The notes under the pieces were generated by a model that had not been told where the DNA came from, did no database searches, and saw only the letters and a list, made by a program, of their open reading frames with translations. This document shows positions 40,233-48,273 of a DNA stretch of 64,000 nt, piece after piece. Each line of letters opens with the position of its first letter. Position 1 is the stretch's first letter. This DNA comes from G965215145 sp965215145 (GTDB lineage: Bacteria; Bacteroidota; Rhodothermia; Rhodothermales; JANQRZ01), in contig OZ244038.1 in NCBI GenBank assembly GCA_965215145.1, positions 2,108,001-2,172,000 on the forward strand, given 5' to 3'. Position numbers and translations under genes: made by a program.

Positions 40233-41384
40233 TTGAGCTCCCCGAACCTCACCCCCGCAGAGCGGCTCCGCTACGCCCGTCACCTCGCGCTCCCCGAGGT
40301 CGGCGCCGAGGGGCAGCGGCGGCTGAAGGGCTCCTCCGTCCTCCTCGTCGGCGCGGGCGGGCTCGGGTCGCCGATGGCCCTCTACTTAGCCGCGGTGGGC
40401 GTCGGGCGGATCGGGCTGGTGGAGTTCGACCGGGTGGACCCCTCGAACCTCCAGCGGCAGATCCTCTACGGCACCGCCGACGTCGGCCGCCCGAAGCTGG
40501 AGGCGGCGGTCGGGCGGCTGCGGGGCCTGAACCCGGAGGTCGAGGTCGTCCCCCACCCCGCCCGGCTGACGGCGGAGAACGCGCTCGCGCTCGTCGGCGG
40601 CTACGACGTGGTGGCCGACGGCAGCGATAGCTTCGCCACGCGCTACCTCGTCAACGACGCCTGCGCGCTCGCGGGGCGGCCGGACGTGTACGGCTCGGTG
40701 CTGGGGTTCGGGGGGCAGGTGAGCGTGTTCGGCGCGGCCGGTGGGCCGTGCTACCGCTGCCTCTACGACCGCCCACCCCCACCGGGCGCCGTGCCGTCGT
40801 GCGCCGAAGGCGGCGTGCTCGGCGTGCTGCCCGGCCTCGTCGGTACCTTGCAGGCGGCCGAGGTGCTGAAGCTCCTGCTCGGCATCGGCGAGCCGCTCGT
40901 CGGGCGGCTCCTCCTCGTGGACGCGCTCCCGATGCGGTTCCGCGAGTGGGCCGTCGCCCGCGACCCCGCCTGCCCCCTCTGCGGGGATCATCCCACCATC
41001 ACCGAACTCCAGGACTACGAGGCCCTCTGTGCCTCTCCCCCCTCCCCTGCCATGAGCGCTGTCCCCGAAATCACCGTCACCGACCTCAAGGCCCGGATGG
41101 ACCGCGGCGAGGCCCCCTTCGTCCTCGACGTCCGCCGCCCGGACGAGTACGCCATCGCCAACCTCGGCGGGACGCTGATCCCACTGGACGAGCTCCCGCA
41201 GCGGGTGGGTGAGTTGGAGGGGCACAGGGATGACGACCTCGTCGTCGTCCACTGCCGCACGGGCGGGCGCAGCGCGAAGGCCGTCGAGGTGCTACGTCAG
41301 CACGGGTTCGACAACGCCGTCAACCTCAAGGGCGGGACCCACGCCTGGAGCGACCAAGTCGACCCGTCGATGCCGAAGTACTGA
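40233..41384 (+). CDS. moeB: MoeB/ThiF-type adenylyltransferase with C-terminal rhodanese domain
   Basis: The 383-residue product joins an E1-like domain (RYARHLALPEVGAEGQRRL, SVLLVGAGGLGSPMALYLAA, DRVDPSNLQRQILY, DGSDSFATRYLVNDAC, and zinc cysteines CYRC and CPLC) to a rhodanese domain (residues about 285-380) with the active-site cysteine in VVHCRTGGRSAKA. It activates the C-terminus of MoaD- or ThiS-like proteins and may deliver sulfur itself. The start is TTG three bases after the GTTATTGCAA word. It is a typical length for MoeBR fusions. Confidence 0.9.
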   Translation: MSSPNLTPAERLRYARHLALPEVGAEGQRRLKGSSVLLVGAGGLGSPMALYLAAVGVGRIGLVEFDRVDPSNLQRQILYGTADVGRPKLEAAVGRLRGLNPEVEVVPHPARLTAENALALVGGYDVVADGSDSFATRYLVNDACALAGRPDVYGSVLGFGGQVSVFGAAGGPCYRCLYDRPPPPGAVPSCAEGGVLGVLPGLVGTLQAAEVLKLLLGIGEPLVGRLLLVDALPMRFREWAVARDPACPLCGDHPTITELQDYEALCASPPSPAMSAVPEITVTDLKARMDRGEAPFVLDVRRPDEYAIANLGGTLIPLDELPQRVGELEGHRDDDLVVVHCRTGGRSAKAVEVLRQHGFDNAVNLKGGTHAWSDQVDPSMPKY

Positions 41385-41412
41385 GCTCCGCGGAGGCGGT
41401 CTGCCCCGCCGC

Positions 41413-41901
41413 TTACGCCGCTAGCCCGGTCGGCTGGTGGGCGGGGTCGCCGTGGCGGGCGAGGTAGCGGTTCCACCCCCCCACAAGCACCGTCAGCCCG
41501 AGGCCCATCACGAGGGCGAACGCGGACTGGATCAGCGCGAGCCGCCACTGCGGCCGGGCCACGTCCTCCAGCACGACCTCCACGTCGCTGCCGGCGGCGA
41601 CGCGGACGGGGATGCGCTCGGCGCCTTCGAGGTACTTCAGGAACGTGAGCGGGAGCACGACGCGCTCCTCGACGGGGGCTGTGGCACCGGGGGGGGTGTA
41701 GCGGAGCCGGATGTAGCCGTCGGTGTACTCGCTCCGCTCGAGGGTGTGGATCTCCAGCACCTCGGCTTCCGTCGGGGTCCCCGCTTCGAGCGTGCGCTTG
41801 ATGTCGAAGCCGGCCTGGAAGAGGAAGCCGCCGATGGCGAAGCACAGCAGCGGCATCGCCCACAGCAGCTTCGCGACGACCGGGTGCGAGAGGAAGTTCA
41901 T
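41413..41901 (-). CDS. DUF3592 membrane protein
   Basis: From ATG 41901 the product is 162 residues with an N-terminal helix (PLLCFAIGGFLFQAGF), a beta domain typical of DUF3592 (EAEVLEIHTLERSEYTDGYI, RLRYTPPGA, VPLTFLKYLEGAERIPV-like strands) and a C-terminal helix (SAFALVMGLGLTVLVGG). The family is widespread and of unknown function. It converges with moeB and starts just after a hairpin repeat. Confidence 0.7.
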   Translation of the reverse strand: MNFLSHPVVAKLLWAMPLLCFAIGGFLFQAGFDIKRTLEAGTPTEAEVLEIHTLERSEYTDGYIRLRYTPPGATAPVEERVVLPLTFLKYLEGAERIPVRVAAGSDVEVVLEDVARPQWRLALIQSAFALVMGLGLTVLVGGWNRYLARHGDPAHQPTGLAA

Positions 41902-41910
41902 CGGGAGCCT

Positions 41911-41968
41911 GCTGCGTGGTCCGTGTTGCGTGCCGGAAAGCCGAGCGATAAACACGCCATACGCGACA
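41911..41968. repeat. Interspersed hairpin repeat, GCGTGGTGCGT family, copy 2
   Basis: CTGCGTGGTCCGTGTTGCG and, 15 bases on, AAACACGCCATACGCGACAC. A more degenerate member of the family at 30616 and 44949. Confidence 0.65.
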
Positions 41969-42046
41969 CTTCCTCCCCCGTTCGACGGCTCCTCCCCACT
42001 CGCCGATTCCTCACGGGCCGGCGGGCATTAGCTTAAGAAGCGGGCA

Positions 42047-42556
42047 TCAGCTCAGGAACAGGTACGGCTTCCACTCCTCGTCGAGGCGGCCGATGTAGTC
42101 GCGGATGAACATGACGTGGCTCGGGCGGAACGGCTTGCGCCGGAGCGGCATGTGCGCCTCCTCCGGCGTCCGGTTCCCCTTCCGGTTGTTGCACGGGACG
42201 CAGGCCGCGACGAGGTTGTCCCACGTGTCCCGACCGCCGCGCGACTTCGGCATCACGTGGTCGAGCGTGAGGCGGTCCGCCGCCCCGCAGTACTGGCACC
42301 GGAAGCGGTCGCGGCGGAGCACGTTCCGCCGCGTGAGCATGATCTTCTTGTACGGGACGTGGGCGTAGACCTTGAGCCGCACGATGCTCGGCCACGGGTG
42401 CTCGGCGCGCGCCGAGTGCAGGACCCGCCGGGGGTCGGCGTGGACGAGCTCGGCCTTGTGGAGCAGCAGCAGCACGACGGCCCGCTCGACGGAGCAGACC
42501 GCGAGGGCGCGGTAGTCCTGGTTCAGGACGAGGACGTGGCCGGGGAGCGCGCTCAT
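42047..42556 (-). CDS. HNH endonuclease
   Basis: From ATG 42556 the product is 169 residues. VLVLNQDYRALAVCSVERAV is typical of a widespread HNH family, and the nuclease core is FRCQYCGAADRLTLDHVMPK then SRGGRDTWDNLVAACVPCNN, with two zinc-binding CxxC pairs and the HNH residues. The family is a stand-alone chromosomal nuclease of unclear role. The long N-terminal extension possible in this frame looks non-coding. Confidence 0.85.
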   Translation of the reverse strand: MSALPGHVLVLNQDYRALAVCSVERAVVLLLLHKAELVHADPRRVLHSARAEHPWPSIVRLKVYAHVPYKKIMLTRRNVLRRDRFRCQYCGAADRLTLDHVMPKSRGGRDTWDNLVAACVPCNNRKGNRTPEEAHMPLRRKPFRPSHVMFIRDYIGRLDEEWKPYLFLS

Positions 42557-42706
42557 CGCCCATTCCTCCCGCGCGGGGCGGACGGGCGACGGCGCGGGGC
42601 TGGGCCGGGTGGGGTGTCTGCGGCTGGGAAGGCGCTCCCTCGTCTCGTGCTGAGGGCCTCGGGGTAGGCCCGTTCGGCTGGGGTCGGCGGCGGAAGTATA
42701 AGAAGT

Positions 42707-42747
42707 ATAAAACGAGCAGCCCCGCCGCGCAATGGCAACGGGGCTGC
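42707..42747 (-). terminator. Intrinsic terminator for the DUF2147-like gene
   Basis: Reading leftward, GCAGCCCCG and CGGGGCTGC form a perfect 9-base stem followed by TCGTTTTATA. It lies 38 bases past the stop of the gene at 42785. Confidence 0.75.
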
Positions 42748-42784
42748 ACAACGGAACCGTCACGGGGCGACTACCGCGGGGCCG

Positions 42785-43246
42785 TCAGTTGGCGCGGACC
42801 CAGTAGCGCTTCTTCTTGATGAGCCCGCCGAGCGCCGTGCCGGCCACCATCAGCCGGCCGTCGTCCTGCATCTCCATGTACGAGTTGTAGCGGCGGGCGT
42901 CCTCGGGGTTGAGGATCTCGCCGTCCTTGAACTGCCTTTTGCCGCTGTCCCAGCGGAGGTTGCGGACGAGGAGCTCGCCGGTGAGGCCCTTGCCGCGGAA
43001 GTCCTCGTGGCACTGCTGGCACGTGGCCGAGGGGTCCTCCTCGGTCGGGAGGAGGCGGACGACGCGGCCGTGGAGGCGGCCGTCGTCCTCGAAGATCTCG
43101 ACGACGGCGGTGCGCTGGCCGTCGCGCATGGCGTACCACTCGCCGAGGTAGGCGCGCGCCTCGGCCGGGACACCCTGGGCCTGCGCGCCCGTAGCGAGGA
43201 GGACGAACGCGGCGGCGAGGAGGCCGGGCTTGAAGAGCTTGGTCAT
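42785..43246 (-). CDS. DUF2147-like exported protein
   Basis: From ATG 43246 the product is 153 residues with a signal peptide (PGLLAAAFVLLATGAQAQ). The mature part has GEWYAMRDGQRTAVVEIFED then DGRLHGRVVRLLPTEED, a CQQCHEDFRGKGLTGELLVR segment and the family's YNSYMEMQDDGRLMVAGTAL. DUF2147 proteins form small periplasmic beta barrels of unknown role. The CxxCH segment could bind a metal or heme in principle, but the family normally has only some of these cysteines. Confidence 0.75.
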   Translation of the reverse strand: MTKLFKPGLLAAAFVLLATGAQAQGVPAEARAYLGEWYAMRDGQRTAVVEIFEDDGRLHGRVVRLLPTEEDPSATCQQCHEDFRGKGLTGELLVRNLRWDSGKRQFKDGEILNPEDARRYNSYMEMQDDGRLMVAGTALGGLIKKKRYWVRAN

Positions 43247-43345
43247 GGGTGCGGGAGGGTGTGTATCGAGGGGTGGACACCGGCGAACGGGGCGCCGACG
43301 GGGGAGGCCCGGAATCGGCGCGCTAACGCCCGCGAGGCCGGGACG

Positions 43346-43353
43346 CAAACATA
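43346..43353 (-). promoter_or_regulatory. TANNTTTG promoter-like element (DUF2147-like gene)
   Basis: Reading leftward, CTATGTTTGCG lies about 100 bases before the gene start and fits the Bacteroidota -7 pattern. Confidence 0.35.
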
Positions 43354-43499
43354 GGGCAACACACGTTCCAGCGGCAACGCTTGGCGGAGTCCGCTGTTTG
43401 CAGTTCGCCCATCCGGGAGAGTCCCCCTTCGGAGAAGGGCTTCTTTGAGGGCGAGAGGAGCCGAGGGCTTGGAGCTGCGAACCGGAAACCGAAAACTCC

Positions 43500-44939
43500 T
43501 CAAGCCCCCCACCCCGTCGCCACGGCGAGGGCGAGGGCGGCTAGGCCGAGGGCGACGAAGACGAGCTGGAGCGGGAGCATCCACCGCGCCCACTTCGCCC
43601 ACGGCACGCCCGCCAGCGTGAGCGCGCCCATCAGGATCGCGCTCGTGGGGATGATGAGGTTCGTGAACCCGTCGCCCATCTGGTAGGCCAGGACCGCCGT
43701 CTGCCGGCTGACGCCGACGAGGTCGGCCAGCGGCGTCATCAGGGGCATCGTGAGCGCCGCCTGCCCGCTCCCGCTCGGGACGAAGAAGTTGAGGGCGGTC
43801 TGCACCAGGAACATCGCCTGCGCCGCCAGGGTCGGCCCGGCGCCGCCGACGACGCCGGCCAGCGCATTCAGGATCGTCCCGATCACGTTGGCCTCCTCCA
43901 GCACCACGAGGATGCCGCGGGCGAGCCCGATGATGACGGCCGTCGTGAGGAGGTCCTTCGCGCCGTCCATGAACGCCCGCGACGTCTCCGACGCCCCGAG
44001 CCGCCCGGCCACCCCCATCGCGATCCCGACGCCGACGAACAGCGCGGCGATCTCGGCGATGTACCAGCCGTACTGCGTCACGCCCCACACGAGCAGCGCG
44101 ATCCCCCCGAAAAACACCGCGAGCACCGCGCCCTGCCGGTCCGTCATCGGGCCGCCCTCGCCCGCCGGCACGGCGACGCCCTCGGCCCGCTTCGCCTCGT
44201 CCTCCTCGAACACCGGGCTCCGCCGGGGGTCGCGCTTGACGCGCTGCGCGTGCCACGTCACGTAGGCGATGGCGACGGCGGTGACGACGACCCACAGCCC
44301 CATCCGGAACGCCTGCCCCGAGAACAGCGGCACCTCCGCGATCCCCTGCGCGATCCCGACGGTGAACGGGTTCAGGAACGCCCCCGCGAACCCCGCGCCC
44401 GCGCCGACGAACGGGATGGCGACGCCGGTGATGGAGTCGTACCCGAGGGAGAGCGCGAGCGGCACGAAGATGAGGATGAACGGGACCGTCTCCTCGCTCA
44501 TCCCGAACACCGCCCCGCCGAGCGAGAACACCCCCATGAAGATCGGGATCGTGAGGAGCTCCACCGTCCGCGAGCGATCGGCGGCCCTCACGATCCGGCG
44601 GAGCCCGGCGTCGACCGCGCCCGTCCGCTGGAGCACCCCGAACGCCCCGCCGACGAGGAGCACGAACCCGATGATGTCGGCGGCCTCGACGAACCCGAGG
44701 ATGGGCGCGGTGAGGACCGCCGCGATGACGGAGACGACTCCCCCGAAGAAGCCCCGCTCCGGGCGGTCGAGGTAGTAGAACGAGCCGGGGACGACCTGCT
44801 CTTTCGTCCCCGCCGCCGTCGTGACCTCGGCCGTCTCGAACGCGCCGGGCGGGACGACGAGCGTGAGCAGCGCCGCGACGACGATGATCGAGAAGATGAT
44901 GAGCGTCGTGTCGGGCGCCTTGAAGCGAGAGAGGGGCAT
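43500..44939 (-). CDS. YfcC/DcuC-superfamily transporter
   Basis: From ATG 44939 the product is 479 residues with about twelve membrane helices. VVPPGAFETAEV near the start, GFVLLVGGAFGVLQRTGAVD, GMSEETVPFILIFVPLALSL, GYDSITGVAIPFVGAGAGFA, and NFFVPSGSGQAALTMPLMTP near the end match the YfcC family. These are predicted amino-acid or C4-dicarboxylate exchangers; the substrate here is not clear. A hairpin repeat separates it from the TPR gene transcribed divergently. Confidence 0.85.
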   Translation of the reverse strand: MPLSRFKAPDTTLIIFSIIVVAALLTLVVPPGAFETAEVTTAAGTKEQVVPGSFYYLDRPERGFFGGVVSVIAAVLTAPILGFVEAADIIGFVLLVGGAFGVLQRTGAVDAGLRRIVRAADRSRTVELLTIPIFMGVFSLGGAVFGMSEETVPFILIFVPLALSLGYDSITGVAIPFVGAGAGFAGAFLNPFTVGIAQGIAEVPLFSGQAFRMGLWVVVTAVAIAYVTWHAQRVKRDPRRSPVFEEDEAKRAEGVAVPAGEGGPMTDRQGAVLAVFFGGIALLVWGVTQYGWYIAEIAALFVGVGIAMGVAGRLGASETSRAFMDGAKDLLTTAVIIGLARGILVVLEEANVIGTILNALAGVVGGAGPTLAAQAMFLVQTALNFFVPSGSGQAALTMPLMTPLADLVGVSRQTAVLAYQMGDGFTNLIIPTSAILMGALTLAGVPWAKWARWMLPLQLVFVALGLAALALAVATGWGA

Positions 44940-44948
44940 GGGGGGCTG

Positions 44949-45041
44949 GTTCGTGTTACGTGTTGCGTGTTTCACGAGGCGGCGCGCCGCGACGCTCCGC
45001 CATCAGCACCCGGCCCAACACGCAATACGCACCACGCAACA
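44949..45041. repeat. Interspersed hairpin repeat, GCGTGGTGCGT family, copy 3
   Basis: GTTCGTGTTACGTGTTGCG and, 40 bases on, ACACGCAATACGCACCACGC. The right arm is identical over about 20 bases to the unit at 30650-30672. Confidence 0.8.
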
Positions 45042-45058
45042 GGGGTTCGCTAGGCCGG

Positions 45059-45066
45059 TAACTTAC
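45059..45066 (+). promoter_or_regulatory. GTANNTTNC promoter-like element (TPR gene)
   Basis: GGTAACTTACC ends 34 bases before the ATG at 45101. Confidence 0.45.
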
Positions 45067-45100
45067 CCGCCCCGCCCGACATCCCCCACCGCACGCCGCG

Positions 45101-46843
45101 ATGCGCCGACGCTGGCTCCTGGTCGCCCTCCTGCTCGTCCCCGTCTCTGCCGCCGCGCAGGGCGGGCGGCTCGACCCGGCCGGGGTCGCGGGCGCGGACT
45201 CGTCGGCGGTGATGCAGGCGGAGGCGGCGTTCGTGCGGGGGATGACGCGCGCTTACCTCGACGACCCCGGCGGCGCCATCACCGAGTTCGAGCAGGCGCT
45301 CGACCTCCGGCCGGGGCAGGCCGCCGTGCTGGCCGCCCTCGCCGAGGCGCACCAGGCCCGCGGCGACCTCGACGCGGCGACGTTCTTCGCCGACGAGGCC
45401 GCGCGCGCCGCGCCCGAGGAGGCGAGCACACACCGCTACCTCGCCGCCCTCCGCCTCGACGCCGGCGACCCCGACGGCGCCATCGCGGCCTACGAGCGGC
45501 TCCTCGCCACGAACCCCCGCGACGCCGACGCGCTGAGCGCGCTGGCGCAGATCCAGCAGCAGACCGGCCGCACCGCCGACGCCCTCGACACCTACGGCCG
45601 CCTCCTCGGAATGCTCGGGGAGAGCGGGGCCGTGCGCACGCGGATGCTCCGCCTCTACCGCCAGACCGGCGACCTCGCCGGCGCCGCCGAGGCGCTCGAA
45701 GCTCTCGTCCGACTCGACCCCGCCAACCGCGCCCTCCGCCTCCAGCTCGCGGGGCTCTACGACGAGGCCGGCGACCGGGGCCGTGCCGAGGCCGCCCTCC
45801 GCGCCGTCCTCGCCGACTTCCCCACCGACCCCGACGCCACCATCGCGCTCGCGGACTTCCTCCGGCAGGGCGGGGACGATGCCGCCGCCGACGCCCTCCT
45901 CGCCACGCTCAGCGACCCCGCCACGGCGACCGACGACCCGGAGACGCAGCTCGCCCGCGCCGCCGCGCTCTACGCCCGGTCCGCCCAGGATCCCGACGCC
46001 GCCGAGGCCGCGCGGCAGATCCTCGAAGGCGTCGCCGAGGCCGACGCCGCGACGCCCGACGCGCTCCTCATGCTCGGCGACCTCCGCTTCCGCGTGGGCG
46101 CCTACGCCGACGCCGCCCACGCCCTAGCCGCCGCGCTCGCCGAGGACCCCGCGCGGCCGAACGCGTGGGTCCAGCTCGTCGCTGCCCACCTCGAAGCGGG
46201 AGACGCCGCCGCCGCTGCTGAGGCCGCCGACGAGGCGCTGCTGCTGTTCCCCGGCCAGTACCCGCTCCTCCGCGTCGCCGCCGCCGTGGCCGTCGAGCGC
46301 GGGGAGAACGAGCAGGCACGGGCGTACCTCGACGAGGCTCTCGAAGCGCGGGACGAGGTGGCCCCCGAGAACGCCGCCGAGCGGAGCGCGCTGCTGACCA
46401 CGCTCGCCCTCCTCCACACCCGCACGGGCGACGCCGACGCCGCCGACGCCGCGCACGCCGAGGCCCTCGACCTCGACCCGGACAACGCGACGGCGCTGAA
46501 CAACTTCGCCTACGAGCTGGCGAAGCGGAAGGACCGGCTGGACGAGGCGCTGGAGATGGCCCGCCGCGCCGTGGACCTCGACCCGAACCCGTCGTTCCTC
46601 GACACCCTCGGCTGGGTCCACTACGCCCGCGGCGACTACGACGAGGCGGCGCGCTGGCTGACGGAGGCCGTGGAGGCCGGCGAGGCGGCGGGCGGCGCCA
46701 GCGCTGTCCTCCTCGAACACCTCGGCGACGCCGAGGCCGCGCGGGGCCGCACCGCCGAGGCCGTCGGCCACTGGGAGACGGCACTGGCGCGGGACCCCTC
46801 GCGGGAGCACCTCCGCCGCAAGATCGAGGAGGCTCGACGGTGA
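45101..46843 (+). CDS. Exported tetratricopeptide-repeat protein
   Basis: The 580-residue product has a signal peptide (WLLVALLLVPVSAAAQ) and about 14 TPR units, for example AVLAALAEAHQARGDLDAAT, ALSALAQIQQQTGRTADALD and LDTLGWVHYARGDYDEAARW. It is therefore a periplasmic scaffold; such proteins often act in outer-membrane or lipoprotein assembly. It is translationally coupled or close-coupled to the DUF4292/LolB-like lipoprotein gene downstream. Confidence 0.85.
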   Translation: MRRRWLLVALLLVPVSAAAQGGRLDPAGVAGADSSAVMQAEAAFVRGMTRAYLDDPGGAITEFEQALDLRPGQAAVLAALAEAHQARGDLDAATFFADEAARAAPEEASTHRYLAALRLDAGDPDGAIAAYERLLATNPRDADALSALAQIQQQTGRTADALDTYGRLLGMLGESGAVRTRMLRLYRQTGDLAGAAEALEALVRLDPANRALRLQLAGLYDEAGDRGRAEAALRAVLADFPTDPDATIALADFLRQGGDDAAADALLATLSDPATATDDPETQLARAAALYARSAQDPDAAEAARQILEGVAEADAATPDALLMLGDLRFRVGAYADAAHALAAALAEDPARPNAWVQLVAAHLEAGDAAAAAEAADEALLLFPGQYPLLRVAAAVAVERGENEQARAYLDEALEARDEVAPENAAERSALLTTLALLHTRTGDADAADAAHAEALDLDPDNATALNNFAYELAKRKDRLDEALEMARRAVDLDPNPSFLDTLGWVHYARGDYDEAARWLTEAVEAGEAAGGASAVLLEHLGDAEAARGRTAEAVGHWETALARDPSREHLRRKIEEARR

Positions 46844-46909
46844 GGCTATCGGCACCCCTTGCTCGCCGCGCCATCGCGTCGGCTGCGCCTCCTGCTCAGA
46901 GCGCGACAA

Positions 46910-46936
46910 GCTGCCCCCCTCCTCAGGGGGGACAGC
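46910..46936. repeat. Hairpin GCTGCCCCCCT/AGGGGGGACAGC
   Basis: Near-perfect hairpin with an eight-to-nine base stem in the stretch between the TPR gene and the lipoprotein start. It is of the interspersed-repeat type and argues that this stretch is not coding. Confidence 0.6.
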
Positions 46937-46974
46937 CGCGCGAAGCCGGAAGCGAGCCCTGCGAGCGACCGCGA

Positions 46975-47769
46975 GTGCGGCGGGGGGTCCCGTGGACACC
47001 TCTCGTCCTCTCTTCCCTCATCCTCGCCGGCTGCTCCGGCCCGCTCGTCCGCGACGCCCCGGACCTCACGGCCCCGTCCGACTTCCCGAACCACTCCGCC
47101 GCGCAGGTGCTCGCGCGGATGGAGGCCGTCGCCGCGCGAGACTCGATCCGCAGCTTCAGCAGCCAAGCCGAGGTCGCCATCCGCTCGCCGGAGGAGGACG
47201 CCGACGCCGCGGCCACGCTGCGGCAGCGCGGGGCCGACACGCTGTGGGCGTCGCTGCGGGGGCCGTTCAACATCGAGGGCGCCCGCGCGCTCGCCACGGC
47301 CGACAGTTTTTTTCTTTGGGACAAGCTGCAAGGGCGGCTCTTCATCGGCCCGACGGCCGCGGCCGAGCGGCTCGTCCCCGGCCCCGTCGGGCTCGACGAG
47401 ATCCGGCGCACGCTGACGGGCACCCTCCTCCCCGGCCCCGCCGTGCCGTGGACCCTCACGGCCGACTCCTCGGGTGAGGCCCCGCGCTACCGGCTCGTCT
47501 CGCCGGGCGGGGACGTGACGGCCGAGGTGGACCCCGCGACGTGGCGGCTCGCGCGCTACGCCCGCACCGAGGCCGGCCGGCTCGTGGACGAGCGGCGGTT
47601 CTCGGCGTTCGACGTGATCGAGGGCCGCGTGCTGCCCCGACGGATCGAGCTGGCGAACCCGGCGGAGGACGTGCGGGTCACGATCGAGCACCGCCGGCTC
47701 ACGCTGAACCCCGCCCGGCTCGACTTCCCCTTCGACCCCGGCGATACGCCCCGCGAGCCCATCGAGTGA
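46975..47769 (+). CDS. DUF4292-type (LolB-like) lipoprotein
   Basis: The GTG at 46975 gives 264 residues with a short signal peptide and lipobox (LILAGCSG). The frame is open back to a GTG at 46840 that overlaps the TPR stop, but that extension crosses a hairpin repeat and has no signal-like character. The mature part has IRSFSSQAEVAIRSPEEDAD, ADTLWASLRGPFNIEGARAL, SFFLWDKLQGRLFIGP and a beta-rich C-terminus as in DUF4292, relatives of LolB/LolA folds. It may act in lipoprotein or envelope traffic. An odd T7 run at 47308 lies in otherwise GC-rich codons. Confidence 0.7.
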   Translation: MRRGVPWTPLVLSSLILAGCSGPLVRDAPDLTAPSDFPNHSAAQVLARMEAVAARDSIRSFSSQAEVAIRSPEEDADAAATLRQRGADTLWASLRGPFNIEGARALATADSFFLWDKLQGRLFIGPTAAAERLVPGPVGLDEIRRTLTGTLLPGPAVPWTLTADSSGEAPRYRLVSPGGDVTAEVDPATWRLARYARTEAGRLVDERRFSAFDVIEGRVLPRRIELANPAEDVRVTIEHRRLTLNPARLDFPFDPGDTPREPIE

Positions 47770-47799
47770 AGCCCCCTCCCACCGCGGCGGTCACGGCAC

Positions 47800-47822
47800 A
47801 GCGGAGTGCTAGTCACTCCGCT
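47800..47822. repeat. Short palindrome AGCGGAGTG/CACTCCGCT
   Basis: Nine-base perfect arms around a five-base loop between two lipoprotein genes. Confidence 0.6.
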
Positions 47823-47843
47823 CAGCCCCTGCGGGTGCCCCCC

Positions 47844-48269
47844 ATGATCAGCCACCTCGCTCCCCTGCTCCTGCTCGCCCTGCTCGGCGGGTGCCGGTCT
47901 GCCTCGGTGCCTGGTGAACCGGGCCCCGCCGCGGACCCCTCCCTGCTCGTCGGGGCGTGGATTCAGGTCGCGTGGCACGACGCCCACCACGGCGCGGTCC
48001 CGCTCGGCCAGGGCGGAGGCGGCGCCGACCACACGTTCTCCTTCGGGGCCGACGGCCGGTTCGTCGAGGACCGTCCCGGCGGATGCTGCCGGGAGGCAGG
48101 AACCTGGCGCCTCTCCCCTGCCGCCGACGCCCTCCAGCTCAACTACGACGAGGGGACCGAACGCTCGGCCGTCCGCGTCGTGCAGACCCTCACGGCCGAT
48201 ACGCTCCGACTCGCGTGGCGGGGGCGGCACGGGATGGTGACGGAGACCTACGCGCCGCTGGCGAAGTGA
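47844..48269 (+). CDS. Small lipoprotein, lipocalin-like
   Basis: The 141-residue product has a lipobox (LLALLGGCRS) and then LVGAWIQVAW, FSFGADGRFVEDRPGGCC, GTWRLSPAADALQLNYDEG, and TADTLRLAWRGR. This succession is that of lipocalin-like proteins of the DUF4488/5004 type. It lies between the DUF4292 lipoprotein and the EnvC-like gene, four bases before the latter, so it is probably in one envelope operon. Confidence 0.65.
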   Translation: MISHLAPLLLLALLGGCRSASVPGEPGPAADPSLLVGAWIQVAWHDAHHGAVPLGQGGGGADHTFSFGADGRFVEDRPGGCCREAGTWRLSPAADALQLNYDEGTERSAVRVVQTLTADTLRLAWRGRHGMVTETYAPLAK

Positions 48270-48273
48270 CCGG

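Noticed and set aside
46840..46974. GTG start at 46840 for the DUF4292-like lipoprotein, coupled to the TPR stop
   Set aside because: The added residues cross a CCCCCC/GGGGGG hairpin repeat and put 45 non-signal residues ahead of the signal peptide. The GTG at 46975 is preferred, though coupling cannot be excluded.
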